In this document: positions 8,303 through 15,824 of the stretch, piece by piece | Position numbering within the stretch: the first letter of the stretch is position 1 | How the letters are laid out: each line of letters starts with the position of its first letter | Position numbers and translations under genes: made by a program | NCBI RefSeq assembly: GCF_008843165.1 | Contig: NZ_CP044427.1 | Span: 1,736,001 to 1,800,000 of the forward strand | Reading direction: 5' to 3' | Length of the DNA stretch: 64,000 nt | DNA from: Ornithinimicrobium pratense | GTDB taxonomy: Bacteria; Actinomycetota; Actinomycetes; Actinomycetales; Dermatophilaceae | The notes under the pieces: generated by a model | Told to the model about the DNA's origin: nothing | The model's database searches: none | The model's input: only the letters and a program-made list of their open reading frames with translations

Positions 8303-9460
8303 GTGATCCGGTGGCGTCAGGGTGTCGTGCGCGAGGTCCTCGCGGGCTGGCCCGGCGTCGTCCCGGTCTCGGTCGAGATCACTCCCGGGGACGGCACCAC
8401 CGTCCCCGCCCTGGCCTACGTGGACGTCGTCGGCACGCCTGAGGCCGGCGACCGGGTGCTGCTCAACACCACGGCGCTGGATCGTGGCCTCGGCACCGGT
8501 GGGTATGCCGTGGTGACCGCGATTCCGGACCGCCCTTCCGCGTGGCCGGCCGGGTGGGCGGTCGACCCCGACGCCCCGGGCCACCTGGTCAAGGCGCGCT
8601 ACTCGCCCCTGCAGACGATGGTGCTGGGCGTCGACGACCCTGAGGGCGAGCACCACGCGGTGCTGGAGGCTGCCGACTCGATCGACGGGATGCCGGTCGT
8701 CGCCGCCGACCTGCACAGCTCGCTGCCGGCGATCGTGGCCGGGGTCCGCCTGGCGGCGGAGCAGGAGGGACGTGAGGCGCCCACGGTGGCCTACGTGATG
8801 ACGGACGGCGGAGCGCTCCCCCTCGCCTTCTCCCGCTCGGTCGCCACCCTGCGCGACGCAGGCTGGCTGAGCGCCACGGTCACCTGCGGGCAGGCCTACG
8901 GCGGCGACCTCGAGGCCGTCACCGTCCACACTGCCCTGCTCGCTGCCCGCCACGTCATCAAGGCCGACCTCGCCGTCGTCGTCCAGGGGCCGGGCAACCT
9001 CGGCACCGGCACCCGGTGGGGATTCTCGGGCGTCGCCGCCGGTGAGGCGCTGAACGCCGCGGCCGTGCTGGGCGGCCGCCCGGTCGCGGCCCTGCGGGTG
9101 TCGCAGGCCGACCCCCGGGGGCGGCACCGCGGCCTGTCCCACCACAGCGCGACCGCCTATGGCCGGGTGCTCACCCGCCCGGCCGACCTGGTGGTGCCCG
9201 TCCCCGGTCCTGGCACCGCCCTCGAGCTACGGGCCTGCCTGGACCAGGTCCATCGACAGGCCGGTGCGCTCGTCGCCACGGCCTCCCACCTGCGACTCGT
9301 CGAGGTCGCGACCGATGGTCTGCTCGAGCGCCTGCGGGACACCCCGGTGCGGTTGTCGACGATGGGCCGTGGCCTGGACGAGGACACTGCGGCTTTCCTG
9401 GCCGCAGCGGCCGCGGGCAGCCACGCGGTGCGCATCTCGCCGTCGCCCCGCCTAGGGTGA
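8303..9460 (+). CDS. DUF3866 family protein
   Basis: A 385-residue cytoplasmic protein of the actinobacterial DUF3866 family, whose biochemical role is unknown. The start is GTG (V-I-R-W-R-Q-G), placed six bases after a TACCAT box; this start is the family's usual beginning. Conserved-looking segments are YSPLQTMVLGVDDPEG, ADLHSSLPAIVAG, VVVQGPGNLGTGTRWGFSG and GRHRGLSHHSATAYGR. Family members commonly lie near pafBC or the Pup genes in actinobacteria, and here the gene is divergent from pafB and four bases before glutaminase. I infer no function. Confidence 0.8.
   Translation: MIRWRQGVVREVLAGWPGVVPVSVEITPGDGTTVPALAYVDVVGTPEAGDRVLLNTTALDRGLGTGGYAVVTAIPDRPSAWPAGWAVDPDAPGHLVKARYSPLQTMVLGVDDPEGEHHAVLEAADSIDGMPVVAADLHSSLPAIVAGVRLAAEQEGREAPTVAYVMTDGGALPLAFSRSVATLRDAGWLSATVTCGQAYGGDLEAVTVHTALLAARHVIKADLAVVVQGPGNLGTGTRWGFSGVAAGEALNAAAVLGGRPVAALRVSQADPRGRHRGLSHHSATAYGRVLTRPADLVVPVPGPGTALELRACLDQVHRQAGALVATASHLRLVEVATDGLLERLRDTPVRLSTMGRGLDEDTAAFLAAAAAGSHAVRISPSPRLG
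9453..9458 (+). promoter_or_regulatory. -10 box of glutaminase, leaderless
   Basis: TAGGGT ends six bases before the glutaminase ATG at 9465. It overlaps the last codons of the DUF3866 gene, giving glsA its own start site inside a tight gene pair. Confidence 0.5.
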
Positions 9461-9464
9461 GGGG

Positions 9465-10403
9465 ATGTTCGCACGCGACCTGCCCGCCTATCTGGACGAC
9501 CTCCTGGACCGCGTCCGCGACGACGACGACGGTGAGCCGGACGAGCTCCCCGTGCACGCCGAGGCCGACCTCGACAGGCTGGCCGTCGCGGTGGTCGGCG
9601 TCGACGGGCAGGTCTGCACCGCCGGCGACGCGGAGTTCTACTACCCCATCCAGTCGCTGAGCAAGGCCGTGGTCTACGGACTGGCGATCGACTGTGTGGG
9701 CATGGAGGAGGTGCTGCGCCACATCGACGTCGAGCCCTCCGGGGACGCGTTCAACCGGATCAGCCTGGAGGGTGGCCAGAACCGCCCGGCCAACCCGATG
9801 ATCAACGCCGGGGCGCTCACCGCACACTCCCTCGTGGACGGTCATGACGCCGAGCACCGCTTCGCACGGATCCGGGAACTGCTCTCGGCGATGGCCGGCC
9901 GGGAGCTGGAGATGGACGAGGACAGCTATCGGCAGGAGATGGACGACGCGCACCGCAACCTGGGGATCGCGCACATGGTCAAGGCGTTGTCGGAGTTGCC
10001 AGATGACCCGCACGACGTGGTCGACGGCTACTCGCGGCAGTGCGCCCTGCGCGTGTCCACCGTCGAGCTGGCCCGGATCGCCGCCACGCTGGCCAACGAC
10101 GGCGTCGTTCCGGGCACCGAGGAGCGGGTGCTCTCCCGGCAGGCCACCCGGCACGTCCTGTCGGTGATGCTGACGTGCGGGATGTACGACTCCGCCGGCG
10201 ACTGGGTCTCCTCCGTCGGCATCCCGGCCAAGAGCGGTGTCAGCGGCGGCATCGTCGGCGCCGTGCCGGGGCGGGGCGGGATCGCCACCTACTCCCCCCG
10301 GCTGGACAAGCACGGCAACTCCACCCGCGGCCAGGTCGCCTTCGAGCACCTCGCGGTCGACCTGGACCTGCACGTCCTGCGCCCGCGCCACCGGGACGAG
10401 TGA
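9465..10403 (+). CDS. glsA: Glutaminase A
   Basis: A 312-residue serine-dependent glutaminase of the beta-lactamase-like fold that hydrolyses glutamine to glutamate and ammonia in the cytoplasm. The catalytic S-x-x-K tetrad is in PIQSLSKAVV (Ser64, Lys67). Other family markers are FNRISLEGGQNRPANPMINAGA (shown as two overlapping parts here), DGYSRQCALRVS and PAKSGVSGGIVGAVPG with the second catalytic Ser-Gly. Length matches the bacterial family. It starts four bases after the DUF3866 stop but has its own -10 box. No odd residues seen. Confidence 0.93.
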   Translation: MFARDLPAYLDDLLDRVRDDDDGEPDELPVHAEADLDRLAVAVVGVDGQVCTAGDAEFYYPIQSLSKAVVYGLAIDCVGMEEVLRHIDVEPSGDAFNRISLEGGQNRPANPMINAGALTAHSLVDGHDAEHRFARIRELLSAMAGRELEMDEDSYRQEMDDAHRNLGIAHMVKALSELPDDPHDVVDGYSRQCALRVSTVELARIAATLANDGVVPGTEERVLSRQATRHVLSVMLTCGMYDSAGDWVSSVGIPAKSGVSGGIVGAVPGRGGIATYSPRLDKHGNSTRGQVAFEHLAVDLDLHVLRPRHRDE

Positions 10404-10461
10404 CGGGGGGCGCGGGCTGCGCGGGGCCGCCGCGTGGGCGGGGCGCCGGCGGGTCAGGCGG

Positions 10462-10860
10462 TCAGCGCACGTCCATCAGGTCCACGACGAAGATCAGCGT
10501 CTCGCCGCCCTTGATGGCGCCACCGGCCCCACGGTCGCCGTAGCCCAGGTGCGGCGGGATGACGATCTTGCGCCGGCCGCCGACCTTCATCCCGAGAAGG
10601 CCTTGGTCCCAGCCCTGGATGACCTGGCCGACGCCGACGGTGAAGGCGAGCGGCTCCCCGCGGTTCCAGGACGCGTCGAACTCCTCGCCGGTGGACCAGG
10701 CGACGCCGACGTAGTGGGCCGAGATCTGCGCACCGGCCGTGGCCTCGGCGCCCTCGCCGACCTCGATGTCCTCCGTGACCAGCTCGCTGGGCGGGGTGTC
10801 ACCGGGGAAGTCGATCTCGGGCTTGGCCTTCTGGACGCGGCCGAAGGGGGAGTCGGTCAT
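10462..10860 (-). CDS. FKBP-type peptidyl-prolyl isomerase, cytoplasmic
   Basis: A 132-residue single-domain FKBP that catalyses cis-trans isomerisation at proline. The fold is recognisable from AHYVGVAWSTGEEFDASWNR, GVGQVIQGWDQGLLGMKVGG and IPPHLGYGDRGAGG. No signal peptide. A GGAGAA ribosome site precedes the ATG. The gene lies 48 bases downstream of the lipoprotein FKBP in the same direction, so the two probably form an operon that serves the cytoplasm and cell surface. In actinobacteria this pair often lies just after pafA, as here. Confidence 0.93.
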   Translation of the reverse strand: MTDSPFGRVQKAKPEIDFPGDTPPSELVTEDIEVGEGAEATAGAQISAHYVGVAWSTGEEFDASWNRGEPLAFTVGVGQVIQGWDQGLLGMKVGGRRKIVIPPHLGYGDRGAGGAIKGGETLIFVVDLMDVR

Positions 10861-10908
10861 GGCTGGTGTTCTCCTGCTCTGGTGAGGGTAAGGGGTGAGG
10901 TGGGTTGA

Positions 10909-11916
10909 TCAATACGCGGCAATGATGTCGACCACGAAGACGAGGTCTTCACCGCCGAGCTCCGGGTGGTCCTCCGGGTTGGGTCCGTAGGCCTGCTCGG
11001 CCGGAATGACCAGCAGCACCTGGGAGCGGACGTTCTGCCCGATCAGGCCCTGGTCCCAGCCGTCGATGACCTGACCGGCGCCGACCTGGAAGCTGAACGG
11101 TTGGCCGCGGTTGTAGGAGGTGTCGAACTGCTCGCCGTCGGAGAGCGTGACGCCGGTGTAGTGGACGAAGACCGTCTGGCCCTCCCCCACCTCGGCCCCC
11201 TGGCCCTGGACCAGCGGCTGGACGACGAGCTCATCGGGTGCCTCGACGCCCTCGACGTCGATGACCGCCGGCGTCTCGCCGTCGGACTCCACCGTCGGCA
11301 GGCCCTCGACCGGGTCGACCGGCTCGCCGGCGATGGGATAGGAATCGACGATCTCCATGTAGAACAGCAGCGTGTCCTCGGGGCCGACCCCGAGCTCCTG
11401 GCTGCCGAACTCACCGAAGGCGTCCTCCGCGGGCAGCGCCATGAGCACGCTGTCGCCCTCGGTGGTGCCCGGCAGGTTGTCCCGGAACGCCGGGAGGAGG
11501 GTCTCGTCGGTCAGGTCGAGGGTGACCGTCTCGTCGGTGCTGAAGGTGCTGACGATCTGCTCGCCGGTGGTGCCGTTGACGGCCAGGTAGCGGACCTGGA
11601 CATCGTCCTCGGCACCGATCTCCTCGCCGTCCCCAGCCTGCAGCTGCTCGGACTGCGTCTGCTGGGTCACGAAGGGCAGGTCGCCGTCCGCCAGCGGCTC
11701 GCCGTGCCAGTTCAGCACGGGCTCGCCGTCCTGCTGCTCGACCGCGACGTCGTTCAGGTCGTGGGACGGGCCGGCCGAGGTCGCAGCGGCGTCCTCGGGC
11801 GACGAGGTGGCCGTGGAGTCGTCGGCACCGCCGGAGTCCGGGCTGCAGGCAGCCACGGCCAGGAAGGCCAGCGGCGCAGCCGCAGCCGCGAGGAATCGGA
11901 GTCGGGGTGAGCGCAC
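10909..11916 (-). CDS. FKBP-type peptidyl-prolyl isomerase lipoprotein
   Basis: A 335-residue lipoprotein. The signal sequence RFLAAAAAPLAFLAVAAC ends in a lipobox with the acylated Cys at about residue 24, followed by a Ser/Thr/Ala-rich linker. Two FKBP-like repeats follow: a degenerate one (about 110-200, ending GPEDTLLFYMEIVD) and a canonical one (about 235-335, with FVHYTGVTLSDGEQFDTSYN and GAGQVIDGWDQGLIGQ). Only the second keeps the usual active-site aromatic pattern. I chose the GTG at 11916 because an AAAGGA ribosome site lies seven bases upstream and the lipobox distance becomes normal; the in-frame ATG 54 bases further up is less likely. Confidence 0.88.
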   Translation of the reverse strand: MRSPRLRFLAAAAAPLAFLAVAACSPDSGGADDSTATSSPEDAAATSAGPSHDLNDVAVEQQDGEPVLNWHGEPLADGDLPFVTQQTQSEQLQAGDGEEIGAEDDVQVRYLAVNGTTGEQIVSTFSTDETVTLDLTDETLLPAFRDNLPGTTEGDSVLMALPAEDAFGEFGSQELGVGPEDTLLFYMEIVDSYPIAGEPVDPVEGLPTVESDGETPAVIDVEGVEAPDELVVQPLVQGQGAEVGEGQTVFVHYTGVTLSDGEQFDTSYNRGQPFSFQVGAGQVIDGWDQGLIGQNVRSQVLLVIPAEQAYGPNPEDHPELGGEDLVFVVDIIAAY

Positions 11917-12036
11917 GCGCGCATCCTTTGCTTCTGGGGGACTCAAACCGGGCAAGCCTAACCCGTGCATCTGGGCGTTGCGTGTGCGTGCCTCATCCGG
12001 AGGGGCAGGCGCCGGTATGTGGCGTCAGCCCTTCGG

Positions 12037-13434
12037 TCACACGCCGCGGGGCGTGCCGGGCAACTCAGAGGTGGCGATGTGCTCGATGAGCTGGTCGACG
12101 CGGGCGTCGACGGCGGCGAAGGGGTCCTTGCAGACCAGGGTGCGCTGGGCGGCGTCGTTGAGCTTAAGGTGCACCCAGTCGACGGTGAAGTCGCGACGGT
12201 GGTCCTGAGCTGCGCGGACGAAGTCGCCCCGCAGCCGCGCTCGCGTCTGCGGGGGAGAGACCATCGCCTGGGCGATCCGCTCATCGGACACCACGGTCCG
12301 GGCTCGGCCAGAGCGCTCCAGCATCCGCACCAGACCGCGTTGCGGGTGCACGTCGTGCCAGACCAGGTCCAGCTGCTGCAGCCGCTCGTCGTGCGGGGCT
12401 AGGCCGTGCTTGTCGGCATACTCAGCCAGCAGCCGCCGCTTCATCACCCACTCGATCTCGGTGTCGACCAGGCGCAGCTGGTCGCTCTCGATCGCGTGCA
12501 GCCCACGCTCCCACAGCTCGAGCACCTCGCGATGGGGGCTCTGGTCGGCGATCCCGGCCCCCTGCGCGTGGCGCCGGGCCAGCTCCAGCAGGGTGGACTG
12601 CATACCCAGCGCGGTGATCGTCCCTCCCGACGCGAGCGGGACGGCGACCCGACCGGTCGGGTCCCGGCTGATGTCTCGGATCGCCTGGACCGGGTTGGCC
12701 AGGGCGAAGTCGGGGACGATGGTGCCCGCCTCGAGCATCCGCAGCACCAGGTCGGTGGTCCCCGCGCGCAGCAGGGTGGTGGTCTGGCTCATCGTGGAGT
12801 CGCCGACGATCACGTGCAGGCGACGGTACCGCTCGGGGTCGGCGTGCGGCTCGTCGCGGGTGTTGATGATCGGCCGGGACCGGGTCGTCGCGGAGGACAG
12901 CCCTTCCCACATGTGGTCGGCCCGCTGGGAGACCAGGTAGGTGGCCCGCTCCCCCACCACGTGCAGCCGGCCGGCGCCGGTGACCAGCTGGCGGGTGACG
13001 AGGAAGGGCACCAGGGTGTCGGTGATCCGCTCCAGCCGCCCGGTCCGCTCGATGAGGTAGTTCTCGTGGGAACCGTAGGAGTTGCCGCGGGAGTCCACGT
13101 TGTTCTTCAGCACGTAGACGCTGGCCTGCATGCCCTCCTCGGCCAGCCGCCGCTCCGCATCCTCGGCGAGGTCCTGGACGACCAGCTCACCTGCCCGGTC
13201 GTGGGCGACCAGGTCGAGCAGGTCCGCGCACTCAGCCGTGGCGTACTCCGGGTGGGAGCCCACGTCGAGGTAGAGCCGGGACCCGTTGGCCAAGAAGACG
13301 TTGGAGGAGCGGCCCCAGGCGACCACCTTGCGGAACAGGTAGCGGGCCACCTCCTCCGGGGAGAGCCGGCCACCGGAGCGAAAGGTGGCGTTGACCCCGA
13401 ACTCGGTCTCCAGCCCGAAGATGCGCCGGTCCAT
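12037..13434 (-). CDS. pafA: Pup--protein ligase PafA
   Basis: A 465-residue ligase of the carboxylate-amine/glutamine-synthetase-like group that couples the Pup C-terminal glutamate to substrate lysines using ATP. It starts [18 protein letters not shown], the metal- and ATP-binding N-terminal signature, and has [33 protein letters not shown] and [19 protein letters not shown]. Length fits the family (about 450-480). The start is six bases from the pup stop codon, so pup and pafA are probably translated together. There is no room for prcB and prcA between pup and pafA, where they sit in mycobacteria and streptomycetes. Confidence 0.97.
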   Translation of the reverse strand: MDRRIFGLETEFGVNATFRSGGRLSPEEVARYLFRKVVAWGRSSNVFLANGSRLYLDVGSHPEYATAECADLLDLVAHDRAGELVVQDLAEDAERRLAEEGMQASVYVLKNNVDSRGNSYGSHENYLIERTGRLERITDTLVPFLVTRQLVTGAGRLHVVGERATYLVSQRADHMWEGLSSATTRSRPIINTRDEPHADPERYRRLHVIVGDSTMSQTTTLLRAGTTDLVLRMLEAGTIVPDFALANPVQAIRDISRDPTGRVAVPLASGGTITALGMQSTLLELARRHAQGAGIADQSPHREVLELWERGLHAIESDQLRLVDTEIEWVMKRRLLAEYADKHGLAPHDERLQQLDLVWHDVHPQRGLVRMLERSGRARTVVSDERIAQAMVSPPQTRARLRGDFVRAAQDHRRDFTVDWVHLKLNDAAQRTLVCKDPFAAVDARVDQLIEHIATSELPGTPRGV

Positions 13435-13440
13435 GGAGGG

Positions 13441-13641
13441 CTACTGCCCGCCCTTTTGCACGAAGCCGTGCACGAACTCCGAGGCGTTCTTCTCCAGCAC
13501 CCCGTCGATCTCATCGAGCAGGGAGTCCAGTGCGGCGTCCCGCTCCTGGGTCTGTGCCGCAGGCGCGGCGGGCGGTGCCTCCGGCTCCGGGGCCTCGCCC
13601 CCTGCGTCGTCGCGGCGACGGTCGAACTGCTGTTGTGACAT
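13441..13641 (-). CDS. pup: Prokaryotic ubiquitin-like protein Pup
   Basis: A 66-residue, intrinsically disordered modifier. The conserved C-terminal half reads LDSLLDEIDGVLEKNASEFV and ends GGQ, so Dop must first deamidate the final Gln to Glu before PafA can attach it. The N-terminal half is rich in Glu, Ala and Pro with QQQ near the start, as usual. It lies 42 bases after dop and six before pafA in one transcriptional direction. The absent prcBA genes mean the fate of tagged proteins, degradation or mere modification, cannot be told from this window. Confidence 0.98.
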   Translation of the reverse strand: MSQQQFDRRRDDAGGEAPEPEAPPAAPAAQTQERDAALDSLLDEIDGVLEKNASEFVHGFVQKGGQ

Positions 13642-13683
13642 GACCCGATCCTCTCAGACCACCCGGCCGCGGTCAGCCTGGTC

Positions 13684-15288
13684 TTAGGCGTCCTCGCTCG
13701 CCAGTTCCCCCAACAGGGTGGCGGTGTGGGTATGCCGTGCCAGCACCGGCCCGACCTGGGCCCGCGTGCCGGAGGTCGGCTCGTCGATCCGGACCCGGCG
13801 GGCGTGTCGGCGCTCATCCAGCAGCGTCACCGAGTCCCACGAGGCGCCGCGCACGTCGCCCTGTGGGCCGAAGCGGCGCACGCACTCACCGCGGAACCAA
13901 GCGCGGGTGTCCTCCGGGGGTGCGGTGACCGCGGTGGTGATCTGCTCGTCCTCGACCAGCCGCTCCAGGTGCCCGGCCGCGCGCAGCTTCTGGGCCAGCC
14001 CCCGGGCGGGGTCCAGGTCGTGCCACTGGATGTCCATCGCGGCCAGCCTGGGGTCATCCCAGCCCACCCCGGCACGCTGGCGGAAGCGGCCGAGCAAAGA
14101 GTGCTTGGCGACCCACTCCACCTGGCCGGCGGCCTCGGCCGGGTCGCGCCGCAGGGCGTCGACCACCTCTCGCCAGCGCGCCAGCACGCCGTCAGTACCG
14201 GCCTGAGACGTGGTCTGGGTGTCAGTCGAGGCGCTCCCCTGCCCCGGCTCCTCGGCCCATCGCTCATCCCCCGACGCGAGGGCCTGGTCACGGGCCTGCT
14301 CGACGGCCTGCAGGTGCGCCTCGACGAGGTCCAGCCCGGTCAGCTCCCGACCGTCGGCCAGCGGCACCGTGGCCCGCAGGCTCGGGTCGTGCGAGACCAC
14401 CTGCGCTGAGCGGACCGGGTGGGCGAGCGTCATACCCTCCAGCAGCTCGGGGTGGGTCTCGATCACCCGCAGTACGAGGGAGAGCGAGCCCATGGCCAGG
14501 TAGGTGGTGACGTCGGCCATCGTGGCGTCGCCGACGATGACGTGCAGGCGCCGATGCAGGTGCGGGGTGGCGTGCGGCTCGTCGCGGGTGTTGACGATCG
14601 GCCGGCGCAGGGTCGTCTCCAGGCCGACTTCGGCCTCGAGGTAGTCCGCCCGCTGGGAGAGCTGGAAGCCCGGGGTCTCGCTGGCCTGGCCCAGCCCCAC
14701 CCGGCCGGCCCCGGCGATGACCGGGCGGGCGACGAGGAAGGGGATGAGCAGGCGGGCCAGGCGGTCGAAGGGCACCGAGCGCGGGACCAGGTAGTTCTCA
14801 TGGGTGCCGTAGGAGGCGCCCTTACCGTCCACGTTGTTCTTGTAGAGCCGCACCTCCTGGCCGTCGGCGGCCAGCGTCTCCAGAGCGCGGAGGGCCACCA
14901 GCTCCCCGGCCCGGTCGAAGCGGACGGCGGCCAGCGGAGAGGTGACCTCAGGCGCGGAGTACTCGGGATGCGCGTGGTCGACGTAGAACCGGGCCCCGTT
15001 GGACAGCACGGTGTTGGCGATCGCCGGGTCATCAACGTCGGTCAGCTGGGACCGGTCCGCCAGCGCGCGAGCCATCTCAAACCCGCGGGCGTCCCGCAGC
15101 GGGGTCTCGTCGGCGTAGTCCCAGCCGGCGCTGGTGGGCAGCGCGTCCCCCGCGGCGGAGCCTGCGGCATACGCGCGCACCACCTGCGCCGAGAGCAGCA
15201 TGGGCGAGAGCGGCGTGCCGCGCCGGTCCAGCTGGGTGCTGGTGATCCCGAACTCGGTCTCGATCCCCATCACCCGGCGCACGCTCAC
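13684..15288 (-). CDS. dop: Pup deamidase/depupylase Dop
   Basis: A 534-residue homologue of PafA that deamidates Pup-Gln and removes Pup from proteins. The N-terminus GIETEFGITS and the YKNNVDGKGASYGTHENYLV and [20 protein letters not shown] blocks mark the family. The insertion after the N-terminal strand (about residues 35-80, the flexible Dop loop) is present, which separates Dop from PafA. An extra low-complexity stretch around residues 355-375 (Gln/Ser/Thr-rich) is unusual. The start is GTG, overlapping the TetR stop as GTGA, so dop translation is coupled to tetR. An internal ATG six residues later is a possible alternative. Confidence 0.96.
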   Translation of the reverse strand: MSVRRVMGIETEFGITSTQLDRRGTPLSPMLLSAQVVRAYAAGSAAGDALPTSAGWDYADETPLRDARGFEMARALADRSQLTDVDDPAIANTVLSNGARFYVDHAHPEYSAPEVTSPLAAVRFDRAGELVALRALETLAADGQEVRLYKNNVDGKGASYGTHENYLVPRSVPFDRLARLLIPFLVARPVIAGAGRVGLGQASETPGFQLSQRADYLEAEVGLETTLRRPIVNTRDEPHATPHLHRRLHVIVGDATMADVTTYLAMGSLSLVLRVIETHPELLEGMTLAHPVRSAQVVSHDPSLRATVPLADGRELTGLDLVEAHLQAVEQARDQALASGDERWAEEPGQGSASTDTQTTSQAGTDGVLARWREVVDALRRDPAEAAGQVEWVAKHSLLGRFRQRAGVGWDDPRLAAMDIQWHDLDPARGLAQKLRAAGHLERLVEDEQITTAVTAPPEDTRAWFRGECVRRFGPQGDVRGASWDSVTLLDERRHARRVRIDEPTSGTRAQVGPVLARHTHTATLLGELASEDA

Positions 15289-15824
15289 AGCCTCGATCCT
15301 GCCATCCGGTCGAGCAGGCTCTGGACGAGGGCGCCGTACTCCCGCACCACCGCCTCCTGGTCGGTGGTGCCCGGCTCGAGCAGCCCGAAGGAGCGCAGCC
15401 CGGCCGCCAGCCCGATGAGCAGGCAGGCCATCTGGTCCGCGTGCCGCCGGTCATCCTCGGTCTCCATGTCGAAGCGGCCCAGAAAGCGCTCGCGGAACTC
15501 GGCGCGGGCGGTCGCCGGGTCGGGCGCGTCCTGGATCAGGTAGAGCGCGCGCAGCCACGGCTCGGCGGTGTCCTCGTCGCGGCGGTCGAGCATGCGGCTG
15601 ACGAGCTTCTCCCCCAGCCCCTCCATGGGCACGCCCTCGGGCAGCGGCGTGGGCTCGGAGGGAGTAGCCAGGGCGTAGAGCTGTTCCTTGGTGCCGGCGA
15701 TCTTCATCACCAGCGCGGGCGAGACCCCGGCGCGCCGGGCCACCTCCCGGATCGTCACCGCCGCATACCCGCGCTCTCCGAAGAGCCGCCGGGCCTCGCG
15801 CAGGACGTGCTCCTCACTGCCCAC
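15285..15824 (-). CDS. TetR-family transcriptional regulator
   Basis: A 179-residue regulator. The N-terminal helix-turn-helix reads AAVTIREVARRAGVSPALVM, followed by IAGTKEQLYAL; the rest is a helical ligand-binding domain without recognisable specificity. The GTG start lies inside the last codons of the MFS exporter gene (11-base overlap) and the stop overlaps dop by four bases. The chain exporter-tetR-dop is therefore one coupled unit. The palindrome over the exporter start codon (17861-17878) is the obvious candidate binding site, giving autorepression relieved by an exporter substrate; that part is inference. Confidence 0.85.
   Translation of the reverse strand: MGSEEHVLREARRLFGERGYAAVTIREVARRAGVSPALVMKIAGTKEQLYALATPSEPTPLPEGVPMEGLGEKLVSRMLDRRDEDTAEPWLRALYLIQDAPDPATARAEFRERFLGRFDMETEDDRRHADQMACLLIGLAAGLRSFGLLEPGTTDQEAVVREYGALVQSLLDRMAGSRL

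Noticed and set aside
13435..13440. Hidden prcB/prcA in other frames between dop and pafA
   Set aside because: There are only 42 and 6 noncoding bases there, and no Thr-nucleophile beta-subunit sequence appears in any frame of the locus.
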